Assembly (NCBI RefSeq): GCF_025947145.1
Contig: NZ_CP109999.1
Coordinates: forward strand, 2,976,001 to 3,040,000
Direction: 5' to 3'
From: Flavobacterium sp. N1994
GTDB lineage: Bacteria; Bacteroidota; Bacteroidia; Flavobacteriales; Flavobacteriaceae
Length of the DNA stretch: 64,000 nucleotides
Both the position numbers and the translations under genes were made by a program. Numbering within the stretch: position 1 is the stretch's first letter; every line of letters begins with the position of its first letter. Below the pieces are notes generated by a model that saw only the letters and a list, made by a program, of their open reading frames with translations, searched no databases and had not been told where the DNA came from. Shown here in pieces: positions 34,369 to 42,894 of this stretch.

Positions 34369-34839
34369 TTAATCGTCTGTTCTAACAACTGTTTTTAAAC
34401 TTGCGTTGGGAATTTCGTCTGGGGTTACAGCAAAAATCATTAGCTTGTTGTAGCGTTTGTTTTCAGCTTCATAAAGGTAGGTTATGGTATTTTCTTTGGG
34501 GTTATAAATTAATTTAGCTCTCATAAACTTGGAACGAATTTGCCAAGTTCCTTCATTTTCACTGGTTTGTGCAAATTCTATAATAGAACCATGGTGCAAT
34601 CTTACTTGTCCATTATCCATCATACTAATCACGATATAACCATTGGTTTTTGAACCGATTTCACGAATATCAATGACTGAGTTTTCATATTCAGTTTCTT
34701 TCAATTCATACTTTTCAAACTCAGTATTCCAAACATAATATTTTCTGGAATCGGATTGAAATCGTTTCTGTGTATCAATTTGAGCATAACTATTCAGATA
34801 GAATAGCATCACAAAAAATAGAGCAAATTTAGTTTTCAT
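34369..34839 (-). CDS. Secreted hypothetical protein, 156 aa
   Basis: The start is placed at the ATG whose product begins MKTKFALFFVMLFYLNSYAQ, a clean signal peptide. A longer frame starting at 34965 would run through the tpiA terminator hairpin and is rejected. The mature part is soluble and beta-rich (YYVWNTEFEKYELKETEYE, NGYIVISMMDNGQVRLHHG, ENTITYLYEAENKRYNKLMI). No family recognised. It sits between tpiA and prmA, which are housekeeping genes on the same strand. Confidence 0.7.
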   Translation of the reverse strand: MKTKFALFFVMLFYLNSYAQIDTQKRFQSDSRKYYVWNTEFEKYELKETEYENSVIDIREIGSKTNGYIVISMMDNGQVRLHHGSIIEFAQTSENEGTWQIRSKFMRAKLIYNPKENTITYLYEAENKRYNKLMIFAVTPDEIPNASLKTVVRTDD

Positions 34840-34932
34840 TTGTTTTGACATTAGGGCGGGATAAAAATAGTGTATTATTTCGATTAAAAGCAAAAAAAAT
34901 CGACAAAATGCAAAATATAAAGTTATTACATA

Positions 34933-34962
34933 AAAAAAACCTTTCAAATTAATGAAAGGTTT
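34933..34962 (-). terminator. Terminator of the tpiA operon
   Basis: AAACCTTTCA (34937-34946) pairs with TGAAAGGTTT (34953-34962). Read on the minus strand the stem is followed by a U run (complement of the A run at 34932-34939), a standard intrinsic terminator 22 bases past the tpiA stop. Confidence 0.85.
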
Positions 34963-34983
34963 CAAGATAAAATATTTATTTTC

Positions 34984-35736
34984 TTATATCGAACTTACAA
35001 TAGCTGCAAAATCATCTGCTTTTAAGGCCGCTCCTCCAATTAGTCCTCCATCCACATCTGGTTTTGAAAAAATTTCCTTAGCATTATCAGGTTTTACGCT
35101 TCCGCCATAAAGTATTGAAACCTCTTCGGCAATGTTGCTTTGGTAACGTTGTCTAACCGTTTCTCTGATGAATCTGTGCATTTCCTGAGCTTGTTCCGGT
35201 GATGCTGTTTCTCCAGTTCCAATGGCCCAGACAGGTTCATAAGCTAAAATAATTTGTTCCCAGTCCTTGTCTTTTAGATGAAACAAACCATCTCGTAATT
35301 GATTTTCTACTACATTGAAATGTTGGTTGTTTTGTCTGTCTTTTAATTCTTCGCCAAAGCAAAAAATTACGGTCATATTATTTTGTAAAGCAGTTGTTAC
35401 TTTATCTGCCAAAATAAAATCGGTTTCATGAAAATATGCACGACGTTCAGAGTGACCAATTAGTACAATATTTACACCAATGCTTTTAAGCATACTAGCT
35501 GAAATTTCACCAGTATAAGCACCCCTTTCAAACTGACTCATGTTTTGTGCTGCCACATCAATATTCGTAAACTCTAAATGGTCTACAGCTGAAGCAAGGT
35601 TGACAAAGGTTGGAGCTACAATAATTTGGGCTTCACTGTCATGGGGTAGTTTTGCTATTAATTCATTTAGTAAATCTTCCGTTTCCTCAGCATTCTTGTT
35701 CATTTTCCAATTGCCGGCCACTATTTTTTGTCTCAT
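34984..35736 (-). CDS. tpiA: Triosephosphate isomerase
   Basis: 250 residues, normal length. It interconverts dihydroxyacetone phosphate and glyceraldehyde 3-phosphate in glycolysis. Active-site elements are all present: GNWKMNK (Lys), VLIGHSERR (catalytic His), AYEPVWAIGTG (catalytic Glu in the loop-6 region) and LYGGSVKPDNA with LIGGAAL for phosphate binding. Its ATG overlaps the stop of the upstream lipoprotein gene by one base. It is the last gene before a strong terminator. Confidence 0.97.
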   Translation of the reverse strand: MRQKIVAGNWKMNKNAEETEDLLNELIAKLPHDSEAQIIVAPTFVNLASAVDHLEFTNIDVAAQNMSQFERGAYTGEISASMLKSIGVNIVLIGHSERRAYFHETDFILADKVTTALQNNMTVIFCFGEELKDRQNNQHFNVVENQLRDGLFHLKDKDWEQIILAYEPVWAIGTGETASPEQAQEMHRFIRETVRQRYQSNIAEEVSILYGGSVKPDNAKEIFSKPDVDGGLIGGAALKADDFAAIVSSI

Positions 35737-36233
35737 TATTGTAGTTTTTTTAAGGTCTCGTTTATTTTTTCAAAATCAGTTTCAATGGCTCTATATGTTA
35801 TAATATTACCTTTTTTATCAATTATAATATATCTTGGAATCCAATCTAAGTCTATTGATTTTCCAAATTCGCCTTTCATACCGTCGGTTGCCCAATAATG
35901 ATCGCCTTTGAGTTCATGTTTTTGAATTCCTGCTTGCCATTTGTCAAAGGCTTTGTCCATTGAAATAAAAACATAATCTACACTAGGATTGTTAGCTTGC
36001 ATGTCTTTTACTTTTGGCATGGCTTTGACACAATCGCTACACCATGATGCCCATACTTCTATGACGGTAACTTTTCCTAAATGACTTTTCAAAACATTCT
36101 CAAAAGAGGTTTCTGAATTGCTAGTAGTGACTAATTTTTTAGACAAACTTTCTTTAGAAAATTCCTTTTTTTGAGCATTGGTACAAGCTATTATAGCTAT
36201 AACTGCAATGAGTGATAAAACAGTTTTTTTCAT
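35736..36233 (-). CDS. TlpA-like thioredoxin-fold lipoprotein
   Basis: 165 residues from the ATG at 36233. A frame to 36305 adds a hydrophilic stretch and would bury the signal. The start gives MKKTVLSLIAVIAIIAC, a lipoprotein signal with lipobox IIAC. The mature part is a thioredoxin fold with VIEVWASWCSDCVKAMPKV (CxxC redox motif), ISMDKAFDKWQAG and a cis-Pro region DWIPRYIIIDKKG. It should act in the periplasm on thiol-disulfide exchange. It is translationally coupled to tpiA (TAATG) and lies in the same operon as a DoxX-thioredoxin protein. Confidence 0.85.
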   Translation of the reverse strand: MKKTVLSLIAVIAIIACTNAQKKEFSKESLSKKLVTTSNSETSFENVLKSHLGKVTVIEVWASWCSDCVKAMPKVKDMQANNPSVDYVFISMDKAFDKWQAGIQKHELKGDHYWATDGMKGEFGKSIDLDWIPRYIIIDKKGNIITYRAIETDFEKINETLKKLQ

Positions 36234-36276
36234 ATTATTTTTTATAAAATTCAGTACCGGATTATTGTTAATAGAA

Positions 36277-36585
36277 TTAGTCAATTTTTTTATTTTTAGT
36301 AGCATCTTTCAAATAAAATAATTTGTGTTTTCTTCTTTTTCTTTCGCGTTTTTGTTTTTTCTTTTTATAATCATAAAGATATTTTAGAATAACAACGAAC
36401 CCTAGTATTGAAGTAAAAATAAAAGTGCTGCCCAAAAGTATGTATATAGTATTTCCTAAAGGAGGATCTTCTCTAGTTGAAATAAATTCTAAAACAACAT
36501 AACCTAATGCAAAAACAAAAATACAAAAGCCGATTCCAATTAATCCTCTTATATGTACTCTTTGCGACATTATATATTTAATCAT
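36277..36585 (-). CDS. Small membrane protein, two TM segments and a basic C-tail
   Basis: 102 residues (or 97 from the ATG at 36570, MSQRVHIRG). Two hydrophobic segments (IGIGFCIFVFALGYVVLEF and TIYILLGSTFIFTSILGFVVIL) are joined by an acidic loop. The tail is strongly basic (KKKKQKRERKRRKHK). Family not recognised. It lies between another small membrane protein and the TlpA-like lipoprotein in the same operon. Confidence 0.6.
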   Translation of the reverse strand: MIKYIMSQRVHIRGLIGIGFCIFVFALGYVVLEFISTREDPPLGNTIYILLGSTFIFTSILGFVVILKYLYDYKKKKQKRERKRRKHKLFYLKDATKNKKID

Positions 36586-36606
36586 AATCTCTAATTTTGA
36601 TGGAAT

Positions 36607-36816
36607 TTATTTTTTGTTTGTCAAAAGAATAAAAATCCATTTAATTCCTAAAATTGAATTCACGATGACCCCTAAAATTCCAATTAGCATTCTATATGGA
36701 ATACCTATAATTTTATTTTCGTTACCACTTTTGCTTATCAAATAAATTCCCAATAAGATAAAAAGCAAGGATATAAAAATATTAAAATATATTTTACTGA
36801 CTGACTTTGTTTCCAT
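36607..36816 (-). CDS. Small membrane protein, two TM segments, 69 aa
   Basis: METKSVSKIYF start, hydrophobic segments FISLLFILLGIYLI and LIGILGVIVNSILGIKWIFIL, short basic end TNKK. Spacing to neighbours is 26 and 21 bases, as in an operon. Function unknown; topology predicts both ends on the cytoplasmic side. Confidence 0.55.
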   Translation of the reverse strand: METKSVSKIYFNIFISLLFILLGIYLISKSGNENKIIGIPYRMLIGILGVIVNSILGIKWIFILLTNKK

Positions 36817-36842
36817 TTTTCTAAATGAAATGCTGTAAAAAA

Positions 36843-37949
36843 TTATTTTTTGAAATCTGAATACGGTTTGTTTATCAATTTTTGATAATCTACTGGATCA
36901 AACTTGTTTTCAGTAATGCCAAAATAATATTTAAGTTCGTTGCCATTCCATAAATATTTTACCCCCGGAGTGTCTTTTCCGTTACCCAAAACTTTCCAAA
37001 AAGGGATAACCTCGATTATTTTATAAGGATATTCCGCACCTGCTTCTTTGAAAAAATCCGGAATCAAATCGGCTTCTTCATTCATAAAGATAATCGATAT
37101 TTCTGGGAAATTCTTATTTGCTTTTTTCAATTCTGTTAATTCTTTTGCGGCTTGACGGCAATGATCGCAACCTGGTACAAAGAAGCAAAGTGTTTTTCTG
37201 CCTTTATCAATATTGGCAAAATATTGAGTGTAACCTGATTTGTGTTTTTCAGGTTCATTATTTTCAGGTTTTACAATAGTTTCCACTTTCTTTAAAGTAT
37301 CTTTTGCAATAACAGTTGGAGCAGTTTTCGTTGTATCTATTTGTGTTGTTGAAATCGTATCTGTTGTTGTATCTGCTGGACTTGAAACCGTAAAATTACT
37401 TGCAGGAGGCTGAATAGGGGCCAACATATAAATTCCTAAAATTGTAGCAAAAAGTACAGTGGTGAGTATCCAAAAGTTTCCATTTTTTTCTTTTTTGGGC
37501 AACAAATAATATAGGTATCCCAAAAGACCAACAGCAACAATGTTTTTAAGGATTGCCTGAATGGGAGTCATTGGTATTAGCTCGCCAAAACAACCGCAAT
37601 TCCCAGTATTTCCTCCACTTAAAAAAGTAACATAACTGAGATGTCCAATAAAAACTAGAAGTAATAGAGTTGTCACAGGAACTATAAATTTTCGTAACCA
37701 ATTATTTTGCAAAAGCAATAATCCTAATGCTAATTCGATACCAATTAGTGTTCTCGAAAAATAAGGTGCAAATCCTTCTGAAAATCCAAGTGGATATAAT
37801 TGTTTTACTTCAAAAGTTGAAATAGCAAAATAAGGAGAGTCTAATAAATGACCTTTAGAAAGTTTGGCCAAAGCCGATACAATAAAAAGAGCAGCTACAA
37901 TTATTCTCAGTGTCCACGCTAAATATGATTTTTTGGTTTCAGTAGTCAT
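36843..37949 (-). CDS. BT_3928-like protein: DoxX/MauE-type membrane domain fused to a thioredoxin-like domain
   Basis: 368 residues. Four to five helices make up the DoxX/MauE-like half (IVAALFIVSALAKLSKG, LIGIELALGLLLL, FLSGGNTGNCGCFGELIPMT with paired Cys in the loop). A Thr/Pro-rich linker (~190-235) follows, then a redoxin-like half with LCFFVPGCDHCRQAAKELTEL (CxxC). Both cysteine pairs and the fusion order match the BT_3928 family of Bacteroidota. MauE-like domains can relay electrons across the membrane to periplasmic redox partners. The TlpA-like lipoprotein in the same operon is the natural candidate partner; this is inference. Confidence 0.8.
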   Translation of the reverse strand: MTTETKKSYLAWTLRIIVAALFIVSALAKLSKGHLLDSPYFAISTFEVKQLYPLGFSEGFAPYFSRTLIGIELALGLLLLQNNWLRKFIVPVTTLLLLVFIGHLSYVTFLSGGNTGNCGCFGELIPMTPIQAILKNIVAVGLLGYLYYLLPKKEKNGNFWILTTVLFATILGIYMLAPIQPPASNFTVSSPADTTTDTISTTQIDTTKTAPTVIAKDTLKKVETIVKPENNEPEKHKSGYTQYFANIDKGRKTLCFFVPGCDHCRQAAKELTELKKANKNFPEISIIFMNEEADLIPDFFKEAGAEYPYKIIEVIPFWKVLGNGKDTPGVKYLWNGNELKYYFGITENKFDPVDYQKLINKPYSDFKK

Positions 37950-37964
37950 AATTTGAATTGTTTA

Positions 37965-38507
37965 TTATTGTCCAAATTTCATCAAAATCAAGGCAAAAAC
38001 AGAATAGTTTATCATATCCTGATAATTAGCATCAATGCCTTCAGATACAAGAGTCCTTCCTTTGTTATCCTCAATTTGCTTAACACGAAGTAACTTTTGT
38101 AAAATCAAATCAGTAAGAGAACTTACTCTCATTTCGCGCCAAGCTTCACCATAATCATGGTTTTTGTCTTCCATTAATTTTTTGGTTAAAGAAATTTTTT
38201 CGTCATATAACTGAACTGCTTTTGCAACATCTAAATCGGGTTGTTCAACAACTCCTAAATCCAGTTGTATTAAAGCCATAATGCAATAATTAATAATTCC
38301 GATGAACTCTCCCGTTTCATCTTCATCTACTTTCCGAATTTCATTTTGTTGTAAACTACGTATGCGTTGTGCTTTGATGAATATTTGGTCGGTTAATGAG
38401 GGTAATCTCAAGATTCGCCAAGCACTTCCATAATCTTTCATTTTATTGCTATAGAGTTGTCGGCAAATAGCGATAACCTTATCATATTCTTGAGAAGTAT
38501 TACTCAT
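37965..38507 (-). CDS. DUF1599 protein with two tandem copies of the domain
   Basis: 180 residues from the ATG at 38507; the longer frame starts with TTG at 38552. Two homologous halves are visible: AICRQLYSNKMKDYGSAWR with LPSLTDQIFIKAQRIRSL, and LTKKLMEDKNHDYGEAWRE with VSSLTDLILQKLLRVKQI. The (K)xxDYGxAWRxxRxxSLTD signature is that of DUF1599. The family has been linked by comparative genomics to nucleotide modification, but no activity is proven. It is divergent from folP, and heads the operon that runs to tpiA. Confidence 0.8.
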   Translation of the reverse strand: MSNTSQEYDKVIAICRQLYSNKMKDYGSAWRILRLPSLTDQIFIKAQRIRSLQQNEIRKVDEDETGEFIGIINYCIMALIQLDLGVVEQPDLDVAKAVQLYDEKISLTKKLMEDKNHDYGEAWREMRVSSLTDLILQKLLRVKQIEDNKGRTLVSEGIDANYQDMINYSVFALILMKFGQ

Positions 38508-38522
38508 TTCAGTGTATCTTTG
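38490..38522 (+). promoter_or_regulatory. Candidate folP promoter (TTG-N22-TATCTTTG)
   Basis: TTG (38490-38492) and TATCTTTG (38515-38522) with a 22-bp spacer fit the Flavobacterium -33/-7 pattern. It overlaps the start region of the divergent DUF1599 gene and would give a ~100-nt leader before the folP ATG. Confidence 0.45.
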
Positions 38523-38568
38523 TGTCAAATTTTTTACTTTCGTACCATTCAATTGGAAGGTCTCGCGT

Positions 38569-38576
38569 CAAAAGTA
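38569..38576 (-). promoter_or_regulatory. -7 box (TACTTTTG) of the DUF1599-tpiA operon
   Basis: TAnnTTTG match on the minus strand, 62 bases before the ATG at 38507. Its position supports the ATG over the TTG at 38552, which would lie almost on the transcript start. Confidence 0.45.
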
Positions 38577-38631
38577 AAGAATAAAGATTGAAGTACAAAG
38601 GACTAAATCTTATAACTATCTTAAAAAACAA

Positions 38632-39450
38632 ATGACCATTAACTGTCTCGGAAATCTTGTCGATTTGTCTGTTCCTAAAGTCATGGGGATATTAAATGTT
38701 ACGCCTAATTCATTTTATGATGGAGGGAACTATTCAGATGAAAAGAGTTTGTTATTCCAAGTAGAAAAAATGCTTTCCGAAGGGGCTACTTTTATTGATA
38801 TTGGAGCCTATTCTAGTAAGCCAAGTGCCGAATTTGTTTCTGAAGAAGAAGAAATTACTCGTTTGATTCCGATGGTAAATTTGGTTTTAAAACACTTTCC
38901 AGAAACTTTGATTTCCATAGATACCTTTCGTGCTAATGTTGCCAAAGCTGGGATTGAAAATGGGGCTTGTATCATCAATGATATTTCGGCAGGAAGTTTA
39001 GATGAAAAAATGATGAAGAGGGTTGCTCAATTGCAAGTTCCTTATATCATGATGCACATGAAGGGCAATCCACAAACGATGCAAAGTTTGGCACATTATG
39101 AAAATATTACCAAAGAAATGCTACTTTATTTTTCTGAAAAAGTGGCTCAAGCAAGAAGTTTAGGAATTAACGATGTAATTATTGATCCAGGATTTGGTTT
39201 TGCAAAAACTTTAGAACAAAATTTCGAAGTCTTGAATAATCTTGAATTATTTCAGATGTTACAATTACCAATATTAGTGGGTGTTTCAAGAAAATCAATG
39301 ATCTATAAAACATTAGAAACTCAACCTGATTTTGCACTTAACGGCACGACTGTTTTAAATACTATTGCACTTCAAAAAGGAGCCAACATTTTAAGAGTTC
39401 ATGATGTAAAAGAAGCTATGGAAACTATAAAATTAGTATCAAAATTATGA
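38632..39450 (+). CDS. folP: Dihydropteroate synthase
   Basis: 272 residues. It condenses p-aminobenzoate with dihydropterin pyrophosphate in folate synthesis and is the target of sulfonamides. Signature elements are GILNVTPNSFYDGG, FIDIGAYSSKP, LISIDTFRANVA, CIINDISAG, MHMKGNPQTMQ, IIDPGFGFAKTLEQN and ILVGVSRKSMI. Its stop overlaps the start of the following lipoprotein gene (ATGA), indicating coupling. Confidence 0.96.
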   Translation: MTINCLGNLVDLSVPKVMGILNVTPNSFYDGGNYSDEKSLLFQVEKMLSEGATFIDIGAYSSKPSAEFVSEEEEITRLIPMVNLVLKHFPETLISIDTFRANVAKAGIENGACIINDISAGSLDEKMMKRVAQLQVPYIMMHMKGNPQTMQSLAHYENITKEMLLYFSEKVAQARSLGINDVIIDPGFGFAKTLEQNFEVLNNLELFQMLQLPILVGVSRKSMIYKTLETQPDFALNGTTVLNTIALQKGANILRVHDVKEAMETIKLVSKL

Positions 39451-40082
39451 AGAAATTAAGTATTGCAGGATTGTGTATTTTCTTGTTTTCCTGTCAAAAC
39501 AAAGAAGTGTTATTGCCAAAAGCTGGCGAAACTATGGTTGCAGATGTTCAAGATCATTCGCCGATTTATTTCTTTTTCAAAACCGAAAAGAAAGACACTT
39601 TGATGGAGGTCAATAAAAATAACATCATGAGTACTACCAACTGGTTATTCAATATTGATAAGCGTTTGCCTTTGCGATTAGTCATTCCAGAAATTAAAAA
39701 ATTGCAAAGCAAAAAGGAGGTAAGTATGCATAAAACAGAAACGGCTGAAAACTATTTTACTTATACGGATACATTGAAAAAAGCGATGGCTTTCCTTCCA
39801 TTTACTAAATTAAAATACAAATTGGAAAAACCAGATTTTACTGTAAACACCATAACTTTTGATGAAAACAATTTGGTGCACTTTAAAGACGAAGTTTTTT
39901 CAAAAGAAGAATTGGTTGCTATTTTGAATAACTCAATACAAGATAAACCTATAAAAGTTGTCTTTGCTTTTAGAAAAAAAATGGCTTTTGGAAACTATTT
40001 GCAGACGATTTTATTCTTGCAAAAACTGAAGATTTCGAACAAAAGCATAACCATCAACTATAATTTAGAATATATTTATTGA
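39447..40082 (+). CDS. Putative lipoprotein of unknown function
   Basis: 211 residues. The signal MKKLSIAGLCIFLFSC has a lipobox-like FSC at Cys16. The mature part is soluble, with DHSPIYFFFKTEKKDTLMEV, TTNWLFNIDKRLPLRLVIPE and IKVVFAFRKKMAFGNYLQTI; it may contain an ExbD-like fold at the C-terminus, but this is weak. Coupled to folP by a 4-base overlap. It is convergent with rlmH and overlaps its end by 7 bases. No family assigned. Confidence 0.7.
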   Translation: MKKLSIAGLCIFLFSCQNKEVLLPKAGETMVADVQDHSPIYFFFKTEKKDTLMEVNKNNIMSTTNWLFNIDKRLPLRLVIPEIKKLQSKKEVSMHKTETAENYFTYTDTLKKAMAFLPFTKLKYKLEKPDFTVNTITFDENNLVHFKDEVFSKEELVAILNNSIQDKPIKVVFAFRKKMAFGNYLQTILFLQKLKISNKSITINYNLEYIY

Positions 40083-40549
40083 TGGTGATAAGGCTCGTTT
40101 CTGAGAATGGTAAAGCCACGATATAATTGCTCAATAAAAAACAAGCGAACCATTTGATGGGAAAACGTCATCAGTGAAAGCGAAATTTTACCTTGTGCTT
40201 TTTTATACACTTCCTCACTAAAACCATAAGGACCGCCAATCACGAACACTAAAGTCTTTGCCCCCGAATTCATTTTTTTTTGCAAATAATCTGAAAAACC
40301 AACACTAGAGAAAGTGGTGCCGTTTTCGTCTAATAGAACTAATTGGTCAGTTGGAGCAAGTTTACTTAAAATCAATTCTCCTTCTTTTTCCTTTTGCTGA
40401 CTTTCAGAAAGGTTTTTTACATTTTTTATATCGGGAATGATTTCTAAATCGAACTTGATATAAAAAGACAAACGCTTGGTGTAATCATCAATTAATGATT
40501 GTAACGCTTTATTGTCCGTTTTACCAATAGCTAAAAGTTTGATATTCAT
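40076..40549 (-). CDS. rlmH: 23S rRNA (pseudouridine1915-N3)-methyltransferase
   Basis: 157 residues, the usual length of this SPOUT-class enzyme, which methylates pseudouridine 1915 in helix 69 of 23S rRNA. Motifs are LVLLDENGTTFSSVGFSDYL, LVFVIGGPYGFSEEVYKKA, LSLMTFSHQMVRLFFIEQLY and the C-terminal RGFTILRNEPYHHQ. It follows a 61-residue membrane protein by 6 bases and ends the TPR-aroE operon. Confidence 0.96.
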   Translation of the reverse strand: MNIKLLAIGKTDNKALQSLIDDYTKRLSFYIKFDLEIIPDIKNVKNLSESQQKEKEGELILSKLAPTDQLVLLDENGTTFSSVGFSDYLQKKMNSGAKTLVFVIGGPYGFSEEVYKKAQGKISLSLMTFSHQMVRLFFIEQLYRGFTILRNEPYHHQ

Positions 40550-40555
40550 AAACTA

Positions 40556-40741
40556 TTACTGCTGTTTATTTCTAATAGCATCGATGATTTCTTTTAACAA
40601 TAATCCAAACAACATTCCCATCACAAAAATGGAGATAAACTGAATGGTTCTGATGTTTTCATTGCCTTGAATTCTACTAAAATTTCCAACGGAGAGCATA
40701 AACATTACCGCGAAAATAATTCTTCTTTTGTTTCTATTCAT
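40556..40741 (-). CDS. Small membrane protein, 61 aa
   Basis: A basic start (MNRNKRR) precedes a hydrophobic segment (IIFAVMFMLSVG). A second segment, TIQFISIFVMGMLFGLLL, and a charged end (KEIIDAIRNKQQ) follow. It is tightly packed between aroE (11 bases) and rlmH (6 bases) on the same strand, which supports it as a real gene. Function unknown. Confidence 0.65.
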   Translation of the reverse strand: MNRNKRRIIFAVMFMLSVGNFSRIQGNENIRTIQFISIFVMGMLFGLLLKEIIDAIRNKQQ

Positions 40742-40752
40742 GGTTTTATAGT

Positions 40753-41493
40753 TTATTTATTCCAAATTTCCCAAGCTTTTTCGGCTTGAAGTTCTAGCAT
40801 TTCATAACCGTTTTTAGTTACGGCACCTTTTTTCTTAGCTTTTTTTAAAAATTGAGTTTCTTCCGGATTGTAAATCAAATCGAAAGCAATGTGATTTGGC
40901 GTAAAAAAGGTATAAGGTATTGGTGGGAATTCTTTGGTATTTGGGCTTGTCCCCAATGGTGTGCAATTGATAATAATTTGATAATTATCAAAAGTTGTGG
41001 CGTTGATTCGGTTGTAATCAATCATACCTTCTTTTTCTTCTCGAGTTACAAAAGTGTATAGAATTCCCAATTTGTCTAAAGCAAAAGAAACTGCTTTAGC
41101 AGCGCCTCCTGTTCCTAGAATCAATGCTTTTTTGTGATGAGGTTTTAATAAGGGTTGTAATGACTTCATAAAGCCATAATAGTCAGAATTGTATCCTTTT
41201 AGTTTTCCTTTTTTGGTAAAACGAATAACATTTACAGCACCAATTTGCGCGGCATTTTTAGAAAGTTTATGCAAATAGGGAATTACAGTTTCTTTATACG
41301 GAATGGTTACATTCAATCCTTTTAAATCGGGATTATGGCTAATGATAGTTGGAAATTCTTCTATAGAAGCTAAGTCAAAATTCTCATAAGAACAATCAGC
41401 TAAATTCCCTAAAGCAAATTTATCGGTGAAGTATTTCTTTGAAAAGGAATAGCTTATGTTTTTACCAATCAAACCAAATTGTCTTCTCGACAT
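40753..41493 (-). CDS. aroE: Shikimate dehydrogenase
   Basis: 246 residues, at the short end of the family. It reduces 3-dehydroshikimate with NADPH in aromatic amino acid synthesis. Features are GLIGKNISYSFSKKYF (shikimate-binding Ser pair), LNVTIPYKETVIPYL with the catalytic Lys, ILGTGGAAKAVSFALDKLG (NADP loop), IINCTPLGTSPN and a C-terminal NGYEMLELQAEKAWEIW. Its ATG directly follows the stop of the TPR gene, so the two are translated from one message. Confidence 0.93.
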   Translation of the reverse strand: MSRRQFGLIGKNISYSFSKKYFTDKFALGNLADCSYENFDLASIEEFPTIISHNPDLKGLNVTIPYKETVIPYLHKLSKNAAQIGAVNVIRFTKKGKLKGYNSDYYGFMKSLQPLLKPHHKKALILGTGGAAKAVSFALDKLGILYTFVTREEKEGMIDYNRINATTFDNYQIIINCTPLGTSPNTKEFPPIPYTFFTPNHIAFDLIYNPEETQFLKKAKKKGAVTKNGYEMLELQAEKAWEIWNK

Positions 41494-42894
41494 TTATTCT
41501 GGTTTTTGATGTTTTGAAATATACTCTTGTACGGATTGTTTTTCCCAGACCATAGGAAATAAATCTTTTAATAGCGTTTGGTGTTTGAAATTAATTCGCA
41601 AACCATTACTTAGATGGTAATTTCCTTTTTCTTCTTCGTTAAGTAAAAAATGAAAACCAGCTAAACGATATTCTATTTCGTAATCCTCTGGGAAATATTC
41701 TAATGCTTGAATTAACGTTAGGATAGCGTTATTAAATTCGCCCATTATTTGCATAATATCCACCCAAAATAACCAAGTGTCTAATTGAACATCACCAAAT
41801 TCTATAGCTTTACGATACCCAAATTCAGCTTCTTCAAAATGATCCATCGCTTTATTAATCGTAGCATAACGTTTCCAGTATAATCGATTTTGATCATCAA
41901 TGGCTAAAGCTTTGTTTACAAAATATAGTGCTTTTTGGTAGTTTTTTTGACGTACATAAAAATCAGTAATAGCAATCCAACCTTTGTCTAAAAGAGGATC
42001 TTCATGCACTGTTTTGTTGAAATATTTTAATGCTTCGACTTTGTTTCCCAGTTTTTCAAAACATTTTCCTATACGAAGCAAGGCGTAGGAAGTAGGGTCG
42101 TCTAATTCGATAGTTTTGTTGTAGCTTTCGATGGCTTCTGGATATCTTTTTAAGCGTTCTAATGCTTTTCCTCTTTCCATATAAGCACCGATGAATTCAT
42201 CATCTATGTATGTGGCTAATTCAAAAGAAGTAGCTGCATTTTCATAATCTTTAACGCCATAATACAATCTTCCCGATTGATGCCATGCGATTTCACTGTA
42301 TGGATTTCTATCGATATAGGTTTTTAGATATTCAATGGCTTCTAAGTTTTGATCTAAAAATTCAAAGCAATACACCACATTATATAACGCAGATTGGTCT
42401 TCAAAATCTTCTTCTAAACATTTGATAAAGTTTTCTTTGGCCAATTCTAGATTATCCATAAAAAGATATTCCATCCCGATTAAGTTATACACATCGGCAT
42501 AATCTTCAGTATATTTTAAAGCGGTTTTTAAAAACTCTACCGCTTTTTCGTGGTCATCTCTTTTAGAATAGATGTTGGCTTTTTGGATAAAAATTTCTTC
42601 GTTAGTAGGTTCGATAGCATATAATTCGTTGAGTAACTTTTCTGCTTGATCTAATTTGTCATCGTAAACTAACATTTCTACTTGAACTAATTTTAATCCG
42701 GTAGATTTTGGGTGTTGTTCTAGTCCTAACTTTAAAGCTTTCTTGGCTAAATTAGCTTTTCCCATATCGAGGTAATGTAGAATAATTTCCTCAAATTCCT
42801 CTGAATCGAAAAAGAATACTTTGTTAGTTTTTAACATAGATTCGAATTTCGATAAGGATAAGTTATAATCTTCTTCGTCGTGATCTAGGTGCAT
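41494..42894 (-). CDS. Tetratricopeptide-repeat protein
   Basis: 466 residues, no signal peptide, acidic N-terminus (HLDHDEEDYNLSLSKFE). About ten TPR or TPR-like helical pairs cover residues ~50-430, for example ADVYNLIGMEYLFMDNLELA, EIAWHQSGRLYYGVKDYENA and TSYALLRIGKCFEKLGN. Likely a cytoplasmic scaffold for protein interactions. It heads an operon with aroE, a small membrane protein and rlmH; no partner is indicated by context. Confidence 0.85.
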   Translation of the reverse strand: MHLDHDEEDYNLSLSKFESMLKTNKVFFFDSEEFEEIILHYLDMGKANLAKKALKLGLEQHPKSTGLKLVQVEMLVYDDKLDQAEKLLNELYAIEPTNEEIFIQKANIYSKRDDHEKAVEFLKTALKYTEDYADVYNLIGMEYLFMDNLELAKENFIKCLEEDFEDQSALYNVVYCFEFLDQNLEAIEYLKTYIDRNPYSEIAWHQSGRLYYGVKDYENAATSFELATYIDDEFIGAYMERGKALERLKRYPEAIESYNKTIELDDPTSYALLRIGKCFEKLGNKVEALKYFNKTVHEDPLLDKGWIAITDFYVRQKNYQKALYFVNKALAIDDQNRLYWKRYATINKAMDHFEEAEFGYRKAIEFGDVQLDTWLFWVDIMQIMGEFNNAILTLIQALEYFPEDYEIEYRLAGFHFLLNEEEKGNYHLSNGLRINFKHQTLLKDLFPMVWEKQSVQEYISKHQKPE

